A program made the position numbers and the translations under genes. DNA of 64,000 bases. It comes from Gonocerus acuteangulatus. Its lineage: Eukaryota > Arthropoda > Insecta > Hemiptera > Coreidae. The notes below the pieces were generated by a model that did no database searches, was not told the origin of the DNA, and worked only from the letters and a program-made list of their open reading frames with translations. Numbering within the stretch: position 1 is the stretch's first letter; each line of letters begins with the position of its first letter. Location: assembly GCA_946811695.1 (NCBI GenBank), contig OX328125.1, forward strand, positions 52,341,446 through 52,405,445, written 5' to 3'. Below, piece after piece: positions 1 to 13,105 of this stretch.

Positions 1-1512
1 GTTTTGATGTGGAATCTCTTTTTACCAATCTTCCAGCACAGGATTCCATCAACATTATTAAGGAAAACAAATTTCTGGAAGGCAAGATGATGGAACTAGC
101 TGAGCTTGTGCTGACTTCTTGCTACTTCCAATACAGAGGAGTCCTGTACCAGCAGAAGGATGGTGTGGCCATGGGCAGCCCCCTCTCACCAGTTGTGGCC
201 AATATTTTCATGGAGGACTTTGAAAGGCGGTTAATGGAGAAGACCGAACACAAACCGAAGCTCTGGCTAAGATATGTGGACGATGTTCTCGCAATTTGGC
301 AGCATGGGGAAGAGGAACTTAAAAAATTCCTCTTGCTATTGAACAACTTGCACCCAGCTATCAAGTTCACCGTCGAGGAGGAGAAGGACGGAAGATTGCC
401 TTTCTTAGACCTCATGATCATTAGAGGAAACAACGGTGAGCTGGAGCACACCGTTTATAGGAAGCCCACGGCCACAGGGAGATATTTGCACTCAGACTCA
501 CACCACCACCGGGGACACAAAATGAGTGTAGTCAGGACACTCGCACATAGAGCTGTTAGCCTGTGCAGTAACCGGACACTCCTGAAGATGGAATTTGAGC
601 AGATGACCAAGGATCTGGTCAGCAATGGTTACGATCAAAAATTAATTTCGCGAACCATCAAGGATGTGGAAAGCCGACACAGGGAGGAAAACAGCCGGAC
701 AGACACGAGACAAAGAACCAGAATCTCCTTGCCTTACGTCAGCGGTGTCAGCGAGAGGCTGGGCAGACTCTTCAGAAAGGAGGAGATAGATGTCGCCTTC
801 AAGCCTCTCAACAAGATAGGGGATTGTCTCGGGAAGAGTAAGGATAAGCAGCGGTTACAAGACCAGGGTGTCTACCTTCTACCGTGCGACTGTGGGAAGG
901 TGTATGTAGGTCAAAAAGGTAAGAAGGTGGCCACCCGGATCGGACAACACGCTGCTGACTACAGGCTGGGACGCACCAAAACTTCGGCGGTGGCAACACA
1001 CGGAGAAGAGTGTCCCAAACAAGTATTATTCGACCGAGCCAAGACCCTAGCCAAGGAAACCAGCTTGACAAGGAGACTAATTAGAGAAGCCATCGAAATA
1101 CATAAGCATCCGGTGAACTTCAATAGGGAAGATGGCCTCATCCTACCAGACATTTGGCGGCCCATCCTTAAGAAGATAGAGGAGAAGACAGGGACTCAAG
1201 ACGACCAGCGCCCCACACGGACTACCGACGAACTACAGACGACGGACGAACGAAGAAGACAGCCCTCGAGCCCTATTGGCCCACGGAGCCCCTACACCAT
1301 TGGCCCGCATAGTCTAAGAAGCAGGGCTATAAAGGAGGGAAAATCCGGGAAAAATTCATTCCCTTGACAACCACCGAGGACGACACTAGCAGCCTGAAGA
1401 AGTCGGAGATGAACCCGACGAAATATTGCGATGGAGAGAGGAGCGACACCGCTGGAGAAAGAAGCCGTTCCACACAAACATGTGATACCCAGCGATGCAA
1501 TTTAAAACAAAA
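1..1512 (+). mobile_element. Penelope-like element, left partial copy (upstream pLTR)
   Basis: This is the 3' part of a Penelope-like retroelement, cut off by the window start. Bases 1-1512 repeat 2694-4205 in direct orientation with only two substitutions that I can find (916 a/c and 1145 a/c, counterparts 3609 and 3838). Partial head-to-tail copies that give LTR-like flanks (pLTRs) are the normal arrangement of PLEs. The near identity points to one recent integration or very recent duplication. Its end runs straight into the 5' part of the complete copy, so it supplies that copy's promoter and leader region. Confidence 0.9.
3..1367 (+). CDS. Partial PLE reverse transcriptase / GIY-YIG endonuclease (left copy)
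   Basis: An open frame enters from the window edge and ends at the TGA at 1365-1367. It covers the second half of the RT, including the YVDD active site and the GSPLSPVVANIF motif, and the whole C-terminal GIY-YIG nuclease. Compared with the complete copy at 1409-4060 it has one amino-acid change, Lys for Thr directly after the YVGQ motif of the nuclease (base 916). The change at 1145 is silent. There is no start codon because the copy is 5'-truncated, so it is unlikely to make protein by itself. It matters mainly as the left direct repeat of the tandem. Confidence 0.88.
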   Translation, partial: FDVESLFTNLPAQDSINIIKENKFLEGKMMELAELVLTSCYFQYRGVLYQQKDGVAMGSPLSPVVANIFMEDFERRLMEKTEHKPKLWLRYVDDVLAIWQHGEEELKKFLLLLNNLHPAIKFTVEEEKDGRLPFLDLMIIRGNNGELEHTVYRKPTATGRYLHSDSHHHRGHKMSVVRTLAHRAVSLCSNRTLLKMEFEQMTKDLVSNGYDQKLISRTIKDVESRHREENSRTDTRQRTRISLPYVSGVSERLGRLFRKEEIDVAFKPLNKIGDCLGKSKDKQRLQDQGVYLLPCDCGKVYVGQKGKKVATRIGQHAADYRLGRTKTSAVATHGEECPKQVLFDRAKTLAKETSLTRRLIREAIEIHKHPVNFNREDGLILPDIWRPILKKIEEKTGTQDDQRPTRTTDELQTTDERRRQPSSPIGPRSPYTIGPHSLRSRAIKEGKSGKNSFP

Positions 1513-2693
1513 AATTGTAAACCTCTACGGCGAGGAAACATACGAACTGACAAGACGGCTAAGCAAGATGAGATGTAGAATAGCGACTACTAGAAACGAC
1601 CTCCAATTTTTACGCAGATGCAGGGAAGAAAATGTCATCCCACCTTTTCTAAGAATGAAAAGGACCCTCAAGACCACCAAAGCAGCCCGGATCTATGACA
1701 ACATGGAGAAGGCGCTGCTGAGGGAAAGGATTGGAGCTTATCGACATCGGATGTGGAGCCTGCAAACAGAGGAAACTTTTCTCGCAGAGAAAGTCACCTC
1801 AACTGTATTTGCGGAGTTATGGGACACAATGGACCGCATTACAAAAAGCAAAGCGGAGAAAGTGGGTTCTCACAACGCGGAGAAGAAGGACAAAAAATGG
1901 GATAAGCTGACCAGAAGAAACGAGCCAAATTTGATGGCCCTTAAAAGGGCCGTCGACAATAACGACCTTCAGCCTTCCATACCAGCTGAGAGGACAGTCA
2001 TAGTCAATTTAGCTGGTATAGAACTGTCTCAGGCGGCTACGGAAATCCTCGAAAAAGGAATGAATTTTGCTGTGGCGCCCACACGGACCCCGACAGAGGA
2101 ATTAGTGACCAGTATCGAGGCCGCTCTCACACCTATGGTTGGGGAAATGGCTGACAAGATAAGACTGGAAGCTGCTCACCTCGTTAGTAAAGCCAGGCCA
2201 CCAAAGGATAATTTAACGCCAGCCCAGAGACAAGCTCTACGTGACCTGAAGAAACGTGACGATATTGTAATAACCAAGGCGGACAAAGGCAACAGCACTG
2301 TCATTCTCGACCGAATTTCATACGACGAAAAAATGGAATCGCTATTAACTCCAGATAAGTATGAGAAGGGTATCAAGGACCCCACCAAAAGGATCGAGAA
2401 TAAAATTAAGAACATCTTGAAAAGCAGCAAGATGGAGCAGGGAAAGATTGCTGAGATGACCCCCGGGGATTCCAGGATCCCAAGGATTTATGGCCTTCCT
2501 AAGGTACATAAAGAAGGAGCCCCCCTCAGGCCAATTGTATCAATGATCGGGGCACCCACTTATAGAACAAGCAAGGTACTGGCCAGGGAGCTGAAACCAT
2601 ACACGGGCCAATCTTTCTCAGCGGTCAAAAATTCATTCCATTTGGTGGAGATCTTAAAAAACATCAAATTGGAGGAAAAGGATCTATTACTGA

Positions 2694-4353
<1,660 letters not shown>

Positions 4354-4359
<6 letters not shown>

Positions 4360-4806
4360 GATATGTATAGTTTTAAGAGAACTTACAGCTAGCCTGATTG
4401 AGGGAGTAGCGTAAGACAAGAGTCTATGTCAGCCCGTAGCAGCGTGGGATTAGCTTGGGGAGAACGTCTTTGGTGGCCCCTCCCATTCAGGAGTAGCGGT
4501 GAAATGGTTAATAATTGTTATAGCAACAGCCATATTTGAAAGCTTATGAAAATCAAGTATTAGCCCTCCCTTATTTCTCTACTTGGAAAAACCTAATTAG
4601 AATCTAGCATTCCTCCATGAAGTTGCTATTCTTGTAATGTTTCCAACTCTCTGATACTTAATTTAGTTCCAGATTTATATAAATAGGTGTTAGGATCTAT
4701 GTTTTGTAGTAGGTTGTATTCCCATTTTCTTTTTCTTCATAAATCCCTCATAGAAGTTATTAAATATAAAGTAGTAATTTGTTGTCAATTCTCCTAATGT
4801 TTTTAG
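4354..4806. other. Non-coding stretch before the first visible FAM151 exon
   Basis: No open frame with a signal peptide and no recognisable repeat end was found. The last 30 bases are pyrimidine-rich and finish in TTTTAG, a plausible 3' splice site. I read this as the end of an intron whose 5' part may lie beyond the PLE. Confidence 0.5.
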
Positions 4807-4863
4807 GGATTATGAAGGAGGAGCCTGGACTCGACTTTGCTGCAGAAATTGGAGTACTCCAAG
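4807..4863 (+). CDS. FAM151: FAM151 exon A (first visible exon)
   Basis: A 57-base exon between TTTTAG and GTAATAA. In the frame that joins exon B it reads two bases, then Ile-Met-Lys-Glu-Glu-Pro, ending one base into a Val codon. The ATG at 4812 could be the start, but the good acceptor and the lack of a signal peptide make an internal exon equally likely. This is the least certain exon: it is short and I do not recognise a conserved motif in it. Confidence 0.62.
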
Positions 4864-5344
4864 GTAATAAATTATTAAATATTGTTAACTTTACTTGGAG
4901 GTTTTCATCTAGTTTGGTTTATATGTATTCATTTAGGACATTATCATGAAAATAGATGTCATTTTCCTTTCTCATTGTGCTTGCTGAGACAGGGAGAATT
5001 TTATTAATCTCTCAGAACTTCTATTGTGCTTCTATTGAACGAAATAAAAATTAGGTATGTGTTTCCTAAATATTATGACAAAAAAATGACTTCATAATTT
5101 ATATTTTTAAAACTAATGTATAACTGTTATGAAATAATTTTTATTTTTAAGTTTTTAAAATAAAAATTATTAGAAAATTGGTTTAATAAAATATATCAAT
5201 TACGATGGAATTTTTATTTTTATTTCCCAATAATAAAAATTAAAGGTAAACTGAAACTCATTTATTAAATATCTGTTATCCCTGGAATAAATAAAATAAA
5301 TACTTGGATTTGGAACCTTTTGTTTATTAGAAGTTATTTTTTTA
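4864..5344 (+). other. FAM151 intron A-B, left part
   Basis: Very AT-rich sequence with no gene or repeat end that I can recognise. It ends at the assembly gap. Confidence 0.6.
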
Positions 5345-5544
5345 NNNNNNNNNNNNNNNNNNNNNNNNNNNNNNNNNNNNNNNNNNNNNNNNNNNNNNNN
5401 NNNNNNNNNNNNNNNNNNNNNNNNNNNNNNNNNNNNNNNNNNNNNNNNNNNNNNNNNNNNNNNNNNNNNNNNNNNNNNNNNNNNNNNNNNNNNNNNNNNN
5501 NNNNNNNNNNNNNNNNNNNNNNNNNNNNNNNNNNNNNNNNNNNN
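5345..5544. other. Assembly gap (200 N)
   Basis: Exactly 200 unresolved bases, probably a fixed-size scaffold gap. It hides the 3' end of the adjacent LINE. The open frame running through it is an artefact. Confidence 1.
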
Positions 5545-8302
5545 TCAGTGGGAGCGCACCGCGGCCAATCGACCTATTGTGCTTGCCCGTCGTTGTCTCC
5601 CCTCAGAGTATTACCTTCCAGTAGTCCAGAAGTCTCCTAATGGATATTTCACCTGGTTCAAGATTGGTATCCTTCGTGTCACCAAAGTACCTGAACCGTA
5701 TATGATCCAACCGTTCACAGTCACGGATGAGGTGTAACGGCGTCTCTTCTTCTGCTCCACACCATCTACAGGTGGGGGAGTTGACCAGCTTCATCCTATA
5801 AAGGTGCTTATTCAGTTTACAGTGTCCCGTAATTATTCCAATTGCTTCTCTGAGTTCCATTCTGTTTAGGAGCTTCAGCTCCTTCCAGGGTTCTCCAGAG
5901 GGCTTTTGAATAAAGCATTTGGTGTGCCTCAAAGTCTGGTTCTCCCAAAGGTTTTGCTGCTTCCCACGCAGCCATTGGTAAGTTATCCGTTTGAATAACG
6001 ATGGTGGTGCCCCACAAAAGGGAGCAGGGCCAATTGGTACAGTAGCGGCACCTCTTCCTGCAAGTAGGTCCGCTCTTTCATTGCCAGGGATTCCACTGTG
6101 CCCAGGTATCCAGTGGATCTCAACACAGTTTCTGTTCTTGGCCAATTCATTTAGTTCCATCCTACATTCCCTGACCAGTTTAGATTTAGTCATTGGGTTG
6201 CTTAAGGCTTTACAAGCAGCCAGGCTATCCGTTAGAATATTAATCCTTTTCCGGCTGTGTTGTGTTCCTCTCAATTGGATTGCGGCAGCAAGGATTGCAT
6301 ATACCTCAGCCTGGAAAACCGATGGCTCTCTTCCTAAGGCGATGTGGGTGCCCCCCCCTTGGCACCCCCTGTACCATATTCCTGAGCCAGTCCCCTCTGA
6401 GGTCTTTGATCCATCTGTGTAGACGTTGAATCCATTGGGTATGTTCATCGGTGTGGGCACCAGAGATTTCCGCTCCACTCCCGTGTTGACTCTGAAGCTT
6501 CTTTTGAAACCATATTCAGGGATGATTGCATCCGACGGAATACACAACTCCGGGATACTTTCAATAATCCTAAAGATTCTTGAATGTCCTCCCTGCGTCT
6601 GAGGTGCTCTAATCACATTTTGTGAGGTCAGCCTAAGAGCTGTGGTCATGGCCATTCTTGCTACATGCAAATGTAACGGTGGTATATCCAGGAGTGCCTC
6701 CAGGGCGAGAGTGGGCGTTGATCTCATCGCTCCACCTATAAGGAGGCATCCTTGTCTTTGTATTTTATTTACCATGGCTTTCATATGTTCGGTGTCCAGC
6801 CGGTGCCACCAAACTAATGCACCATAGGCAACAATTGGCCTGATTACGTTCAAGTATAGCCATCTGGCAATGTGTGGTTTGAGACCCCAGGTTCTACCAC
6901 ACAGCCTCTTGCATGTCCACAGAGCAAACGTGGCCTTGTTCCTTACATGTTCCAGGTGTATTTTCCAAGTTAGTTTCTTGTCCAATAGTACCCCTAAGTA
7001 CTTCACCGAATTGCTCAGGGGAATAATGTTCTCCTGAATTCTTAGGGTGCCGTATACCAGTCGTCGCTTTTTTGTAAAAGGGACTATGACCGTTTTACGT
7101 GCATTAATGCTGAGTCCTGACCTGGAGCACCACCTTGTGACTCGTTTAAGTGCTTCATTCATAAGGTCCGTTATCACCGTGGGCACAGTGCCTCTAATTA
7201 GAATGGCAAGGTCATCTGCATAGCCCTGTGTATAGAAGCCTGCATTATTTAGCTCCTTGATAATGGAATTGACTACCAGGCACCACAGCAGCGGTGATAA
7301 AACCCCTCCTTGTGGACATCCCCTTGTAGCCTTGACACGTATGTTAGCCTTCCCCAGGAAGGCACAAATTGTTCTTTCCCTCAGCATTGCCAGTGTCCAT
7401 CTGGTTGTGCTAGGATCGATGTTAAAACTCCCCATAGCTTCTGCTATTGTGATTAGTGGGGTATTATCAAAAGCTCCCTCAATGTCTAGAAATGCTCCAA
7501 GAGCAATTTCCTTATTGTTGATAGACTCTTCTACTTTCTGTATTAGACAGTGCAGCGCGCTTTCGCATGATTTGCCAGATTGATAGGCATACTGCGTTGT
7601 TTCTAGTGGTACATGCCTAAGTATATTATCCCTTATGTGCCTGTCCACCAACTTCTCTAGTGTCTTCATTAGGAAAGATGTCAGGCATATTGGTCTATAG
7701 GCTTTAGGGTGATCATGGTGGTTCTTACCTTGCTTTGGTATAAACACAACCCGTACTTCTCTCCAACTCGTTGGTATGTAACCATAAGCAAGACTTCCTC
7801 TCAGTAGGCTAACAATCCTAGAGAGCAAACTGCCGAGGCCTTTTTGTAAAAGGCAAGGGTAAATATTGTCCATTCCTGGTGACTTGTAGGGATGAAAGGA
7901 CCTAATGGCCCATCTCACTGATTCCGCTGTTACCAGTTCTTTAGCTAGAGTCCAGTCTGGGGCTCTCAAGGGTTGTCTAATCTCTGTAGTGAGTTGACTG
8001 TGTGTTAGGCCTTCCTCGTTATTTGGGAAGTGAGTATCCAGAAGGAGCCGAAGGGACTCTCTTTCCTTCGTTGTCCTTCCATTTGGACCTGTCATATCGC
8101 CAATCATGCCGTTGCAGTTCGACTTTGATATGACTTTGCTTAACCTACAGCTCATGGTGGTCTCATTAATTTCTTCACAGAAGTTCCTCCAGGTATCCCT
8201 TTTGGTTTTCCTGAGAGTATTGTTATATTCTGTTAGGGACCTTTTGTATAGGTCCCACGAACCAGTTCTCTTTGCTTTGTTGAAGAGTTTATCGCTTAGT
8301 TA
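5545..8302 (-). mobile_element. 5'-truncated LINE with RT and RNase H (I-superfamily type)
   Basis: An antisense non-LTR retrotransposon in the first visible FAM151 intron. Its 3' end runs into the gap. On its 5' side (right) it stops at about 8302 against a hAT-type MITE, without any apurinic endonuclease domain, as expected from 5' truncation during target-primed reverse transcription. A domain order RT - RNase H - C-terminal Cys/His motif suggests the I/R1/LOA group rather than Jockey or RTE. The ORF is undamaged, so the insertion is young. Confidence 0.87.
5603..8300 (-). CDS. LINE ORF2 fragment: reverse transcriptase, RNase H, zinc knuckle
   Basis: The frame is open from the truncation point at 8300 down to the stop at 5603-5605; the first internal ATG is at 8155 (850 residues). 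Counted from that Met: the KSPGMDNIYP motif near 93; WREVRVVFIPKQGK near 132; AYRPICLTSF near 154; FLDIEGAFDN near 230; GCPQGGVLSPLLW near 284; the catalytic YADD near 316. RNase H follows: Asp in VYTDGSK near 577, Glu in QAEVYAIL near 612, Asp in ILTDSLAACKAL, and His/Asp in the HSGIPGNERADLLAG stretch. The C-terminus has CRWC with a downstream His and Cys, the knuckle common to this group. Upstream residues 8300-8156 (WRNFCEEIN and similar) are the usual linker between endonuclease and RT. Lacking the nuclease and 5' end, the copy cannot mobilise itself. Confidence 0.9.
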
Positions 8303-8476
8303 ATAAAAAATAGTTTATTTTAGGTGATATAGCGTTTGAGTTGCCTAAAACTATTTTAAATTCCAAATTTTTCATATTATATGCCCCGGAAATGGTCTCA
8401 GCCCCCCCGAAATTTTCCCAGCCCCTCCCGAAATTTTCCCAGCCCCTCCCGAAATTATTTTCTATAAACGCCCATG
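8303..8476 (-). mobile_element. hAT-type MITE, partial copy 1
   Basis: The reverse complement of the first two thirds of the MITE at 8984-9233. It ends with ACGCCCATG, the complement of the family terminus CATGGGCGT. It contains a duplicated AAATTTTCCCAGCCCCTCCCG motif not doubled in the other copies. It is cut by the LINE 5' end at about 8302, so the LINE probably inserted into it. Confidence 0.7.
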
Positions 8477-8932
8477 GGAAAGAAGAGTTGCTTCTACAGG
8501 TATGTATACTTTTAATAGACCGAACAGGTAGCCCTCCTATTTGACCGCTGTAAAATATTTTTGAAAACTTAAATGCCATATTTTTTTAAAAATAAATATA
8601 TTCTCAGTTAATTAAAAATGAACGTTAACATTTATTTATTATTAAATTTTAACGTCCATTTATTATCAACTACGAATTCGTTAACATTTAAATAAATTGA
8701 AATAAAAATAAATATTATAAATATGTAAAGCATATCGTTCATATGGCTACAATTTGGAAAACGATCTCTTTTTAGGTTTCCTAGCATCCACCCATGTTTT
8801 ACGTAAAAGTCGCCGTAATATGTGCCCATGGTAAACTGAAAGTGCGATGATTTTTTTCCGGGCAAAACTCGGCAACAAAAAAATCAGTGTTTTGTTATGA
8901 CCTTATGAATGAAAGTACTTTTTGTAGACATG

Positions 8933-8935
<3 letters not shown>

Positions 8936-8982
<47 letters not shown>
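8936..8982. repeat. (TA)n microsatellite
   Basis: An uninterrupted TA tract directly left of a MITE end. Confidence 0.97.
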
Positions 8983-8983
<1 letters not shown>

Positions 8984-8985
<2 letters not shown>

Positions 8986-9233
8986 TGGGCGTATAAAGGA
9001 AATAATTTCGGAGGGGGCTGGGAAAATTTTGGGGGGTATGAAATATTAACTATTTAGATCTTGGAAGAGTTTTAGCCAACTAAAACGCTATTACACTCAA
9101 AATAGAATATTTTTTTATGAACTAAATGTTCTTATTTAATTTATTTTTAAGGGTTTTATACAATTTTTACAGATCAAATCAAAATTTCGGGGGGGGGCTG
9201 CAGCCCCCTCAGCCCCCCTTATATACTCCTATG
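8984..9233 (+). mobile_element. hAT-type MITE, copy 2
   Basis: A 250-base element starting CATGGGCGTATAAAGG and ending in the near-complement TTATATACTCCTATG, with an internal GGGGGCTGCAGCCCCC-like palindromic tract near the right end. It has no coding capacity. Three other copies occur in the window. Superfamily assignment comes from the clean 8-bp target duplication at copy 3. Confidence 0.75.
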
Positions 9234-10092
9234 ATTAAAGTTAGTTTACACTAACTTCTTTAATCAGAAAGTATAGGGTGGTAACCTATTGATAACCCAT
9301 CGTCACAATAATACTCAGAAAGAATTAAAATTGTGCTAGAATGTGTATATAATAATATTGTAGCGTAGTAATAGATTAAGATTTTTTTTTTCCTGGCATA
9401 GGTTCAATATATAGTAATACAGATACATATTACGATTTTCAATAATTTTATTACAATTATTTCCCTGTGTTTTGTGGTCTGAGTTTACTACCTCTTCAGG
9501 GGCCAATCCCAACTTAAACCAATAAGTGAGCTCACCTACAATATGTTTACCATGTCCTCATCCAACATAGTCAAGATCTATATACGGACAAAAAAAAACT
9601 GATAAAGTGGTTGAAAAATCATACAGTATACATTTTTTTAACCACATGCTATACAATTTAAGAAAATATTGGCATATGGAGTGCCACAAAGGTATATAAA
9701 AGGAATATAAATTATAATATTATTTCTTGCATTGTATATTTATAAATTATTTAAAACGGATTTTACCTCATATGTTTAAACCTTAAGGTGGCCCTCTTTA
9801 AAGTCGAATATACCCTGACAGTAGGAATGCAAATGGTTCAAACTGCTTTGGTGGAGATTGGCCAGAGATAGGTTTCTCAAAGTAGGCTCTACTTCGTCAA
9901 GGATTTATAGAAGGGAGTTACTATAAGAGATCCTCTTCCCCAAAATTAGTTTACTTGTGGAGGTCTGTTTCTGGAACGTAATAAGCTAGTCAACCTTTTT
10001 TCATTAGAATAATTGCGTAAATAAAATGCTTCAATATGATTTTTTAAAATAAGCTAACTAGTATATTTTTAAAGCTCTTTGTTCTGTTTCAG
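9234..10092 (+). other. FAM151 intron A-B, right part
   Basis: AT-rich intronic sequence. Near 9268-9300 there is a short piece of the SINE body ending in GGTGGTAACCTATTGATAACCC. I see no other repeat or ORF. It ends with the pyrimidine-rich acceptor TTCTGTTTCAG. Confidence 0.55.
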
Positions 10093-10209
10093 TTGCTGGT
10101 TATCCAAACACATTGTCAGAGTATTTTCCAGAAATCAACAATGACCTTACTAAAGTAACATGGGTACATGCAGTTAACTCAAGAGATAAACTAAAAGCTG
10201 CATTAGAAA
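10093..10209 (+). CDS. FAM151: FAM151 exon B
   Basis: 117 bases, starting two bases into a Val codon and ending one base into a Ser codon. It carries the conserved start of the catalytic-fold domain, TKVTWVHAVNS, whose His (residue 43 from the 4812 ATG) corresponds to the first active-site-like His of the PLC/GDPD-type barrel, followed by KLKAALES. The donor is AAAGTAATT. Confidence 0.93.
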
Positions 10210-10911
10210 GTAATTATTATAGTAAAATATTTGTTTATATTCAATTAATTATATGAGTGCCATTATAATTTGTATTTAAAAATGTTTTACACTTGACTCA
10301 AACATAAACTAATCACTTGTAACATTTTAATTTTTATTTAGTTTGTTAAACATATTTTATACCTCTATTCTGAAGGGTTATATTGATTATTTTTGAAACG
10401 ATCTTTGTCTAGTTAATAAGTAATATATCTCAAACCACTTTATACACTATTTGCATAAATGTTATTGCAATTATTGTATGCAACTCATAGACGTTAAAGA
10501 AGTAATTGCTCAATTACATTCTTTTAAGATTGAATAATATGTTTGTTTTTTTGGTTTTGTAAAATTTACCTCATTGTTTCCAATTATCAAAGCTGATAAA
10601 ATATAAGATCAAAGCATTAATATTTTATTTAGGTCTTTAGTATAACCATGTAGTTGTAATAACTAGAGCCTCCCTTGCAATCATCTGGGGTCGAATATCA
10701 AGTTATGTTGATAAACAACATAATATATGTTTGCTCAGTGGTAATGCAGTGTGCTTCTTTTAAAAAGAATGCAGGGTATAAATGATAACAGATTGACTAT
10801 TTGTTGATAGCCCAAAATTTAATTTATTATTAGTGATTAATTATAAAAATTTGTCTAAATATTAGAAAGTGTTTATCGGTACATTGCATGTAATAAACCC
10901 TTTTCATTATA
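10210..10911 (+). other. FAM151 intron B-C, left part
   Basis: AT-rich, without a recognisable element, up to the pogo-like insertion. Confidence 0.5.
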
Positions 10912-11831
10912 CAGTGGAACATGGATAATTCGAACTTCGATAATTCAAAATCGTCTTTAATTCGAATATTTTTCTCTTGGTCCCTAGAATTTTGAGCATA
11001 AACAATGTAAAAAAATCGTGGTTATTTCGAATAAAAGTTTGGATAATTCAATTTTTTTACGAGTCTGTGCATCTACTGGGAAGTGAACAGAGAGGCGGTT
11101 GATCTTACATCTTGTGAAAATAATCTTTCCTCGGGTAAGGGGGATAGTATGATAAGGATGTAGGGGTTCTGGGACAAGAAGCGCGGCGCTCTCATAGTCT
11201 AGTTCTTGGATTCTACGAGTTCTGCAAAGTCGCGCTTCCTCCCTTCCAGGGGTTGTAGTTACATCCTGTCGTTTTATCCTAAAATTCCCTCCCACCATCC
11301 CTCCAATCTTCATTTCTTATTCAGTTATAAGTCAGTCAGCGCCTAGATCTGTTGTATTGTTTGTGCCTTGAATTTCTGGTGTACAGTGCAGTTTAATGAG
11401 TTGTGATATTTAAGATGTTGAAGCTTAGAAGTTAAAAAACTTTAATGTTGTCAGAGAAAATAGCTGCGATTAAAGAAGTTGGAAAAGGAATAAAGAAAAA
11501 ATCTGAAATTGCCAAGGACTTTGGAATTCCTCCTAACACTTTACCAACTTACCTTAAAAATAAAGACAAAATTCTTGCCTATGAAAATGACTCTTTTTCA
11601 AAACAATAGTCTTTTATTTTTACTTTTTTGATAAATTATTTATTACTTATGTACGTAATCATCAATTCATGAAATGTTGGTTTTTCTTTAAACAAAATGT
11701 AATTTTTTAAATTAAAAAATGTGAAGTCGATTTTCAAACCCTTTATTTTCAAAAAATTTTGTAGTTAGAATTTTGGATAATTTGAACTTTTTTATCGGTT
11801 CCTAGGTGTTCGAATTATCCAAGTTCTACTG
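10912..11831 (+). mobile_element. pogo/Tigger-like non-autonomous DNA transposon
   Basis: Both ends carry an inverted repeat beginning CAGTGGAACATGGATAATTC (the right end, read in reverse, is CAGTAGAACTTGGATAATTC). TA dinucleotides flank it at 10910-10911 and 11832-11833. TIRs of the type CAGT.GAAC..GGATAATTCGAA and a TA target are typical of Tigger elements. Only the N-terminal DNA-binding part of a transposase remains inside. Confidence 0.85.
11445..11609 (+). pseudogene. Tigger transposase remnant (CENP-B-type N-terminal HTH)
   Basis: A 54-residue frame starting MLSEKIAAIKEVGKGIKKKS, then EIAKDFGIPPNTLPTYLKNK. This matches the first helix-turn-helix of Tigger/CENP-B proteins, which binds the element ends. 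The rest of the transposase (second HTH and DDE domain) is missing, so this is an internal-deletion derivative depending on a full element elsewhere. Confidence 0.75.
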
Positions 11832-12411
11832 TATCTTTTCGTTTCATAAAAATCCTCCCTTAAGAAAGTGTGTGTCTATATGCACACACAAGGTCATTAA
11901 TAGCCTCAGCCATAGCTAATAGTTTATCTTGAAATTTTGTCAGTATTTCTAAATATTCTTGAATCAAAACATAGTCTTTAAATTAAAACAAAATCTCGGT
12001 TAAGACAAATGTTTTGAAGGAGCAATTTGAAAAGACAAACTGGTTTCTTGAGATGCTATACCAAACCTACTCTACTTTGCCTCTAATCATTTTAACATTT
12101 TAAAATATACCTGAGAACAGCTGAAATCCATTTAACTTCATAACCTCATGAAGAGGGATGAACCAAAATAATTTTTTTTTTCAATAAAATAATTGTTTTC
12201 ATATTCACTAAGAATTACCAAAGTTAATAATCATTGTAGTATTTTTACCTACTAAGAATTCAGCCTTATTTCACTAATTTATATTGATATTTTTCATTTT
12301 CATTCATTCATCGTTATATATTATGTATTTAATTTAACCATTGATAAGAGGAAGGATTAAATGAACACTACAAATCAATTTAAATAATTCTTACAATTGT
12401 TATCAATTTAG

Positions 12412-12659
12412 GTGATGTTATGATGCTGGAAGCTGATATTTTGATGGGCCATACCAGCGAAGAAGCGAAAAATGCTCATAAACCATTTCGTCCCATAATG
12501 GCTCACCCACCTCAAACCGTGTCAGACTTGACTCTAGAAGAATTCATAAACACTATTGCTCAAAGCAATACACACAAAGGAATTAAGCTAGACTTTAAAA
12601 CCCGTGACGCTTTTGCTTATTCTGAAGCCATTATTGATATGCTGTTTCTTGACTATCAT
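12412..12659 (+). CDS. FAM151: FAM151 exon C
   Basis: 248 bases, ending in phase 0 with a strong CAT/GTAAGT donor. It encodes residues 58-139: VMMLEADILMG with the Glu/Asp pair that would bind metal in GDPD-like enzymes, PIMAHPPQTVSDLTLEEFI with a conserved His-Pro-Pro, and KGIKLDFKTRDAF. This is the most diagnostic exon of the family. Confidence 0.97.
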
Positions 12660-13105
12660 GTAAGTATGACAGTAGATTATTGAAAAAAAAAAAACTTTTT
12701 CTTTTTCAGCCTTTTGACTGATAGTCATCCTTGGGGCAACTGAGTTTATTCTGTCTCTTATCGAACCAATACCCTCGCAACCTATAGTTTATAATCCCAT
12801 TTCTTTGCTTTCATAGGTGTAGATTTATTTTAAACAATAGGTTTTGTTATTGTGATCATGTCCCTGGTGGTTTAAAACATCGTTCCTGGTCAAAAGTAAG
12901 TTATTTAGAAAGAGATGCTGAATTTTTGAAAAGCTGGCTCAATTAGTACAAACTTCCTAATTGTTGCAATGAACTTTGAGAATATTTGCTTTAATATTTG
13001 TGTTGTATACCACTAATTTCAAGACTTTTAATTTTGCTGTACGGTTGCTTATGAATCAACATTTTGACCAATTTATAACTGACCATAATTGGAAACAGCC
13101 TTCTT
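12660..13105 (+). other. FAM151 intron C-D, left part
   Basis: AT-rich sequence with no feature that I can identify. Confidence 0.5.

Noticed and set aside
122..451. Minus-strand ORFs inside the PLE (also at 808, 959, 1292, 2176, 2560, 2815, 3501, 3652 and 3985)
   Set aside because: Shadows of the PLE ORF; identical in both copies only because the DNA is duplicated.
5320..5640. 106-codon ORF across the gap
   Set aside because: 75 residues are unknown bases; the frame is open only because of the Ns.
7257..7583. ORFs on the + strand at 5991-6422, 6642-6827, 7257-7583 and 8106-8303
   Set aside because: Antisense shadows of the LINE ORF.
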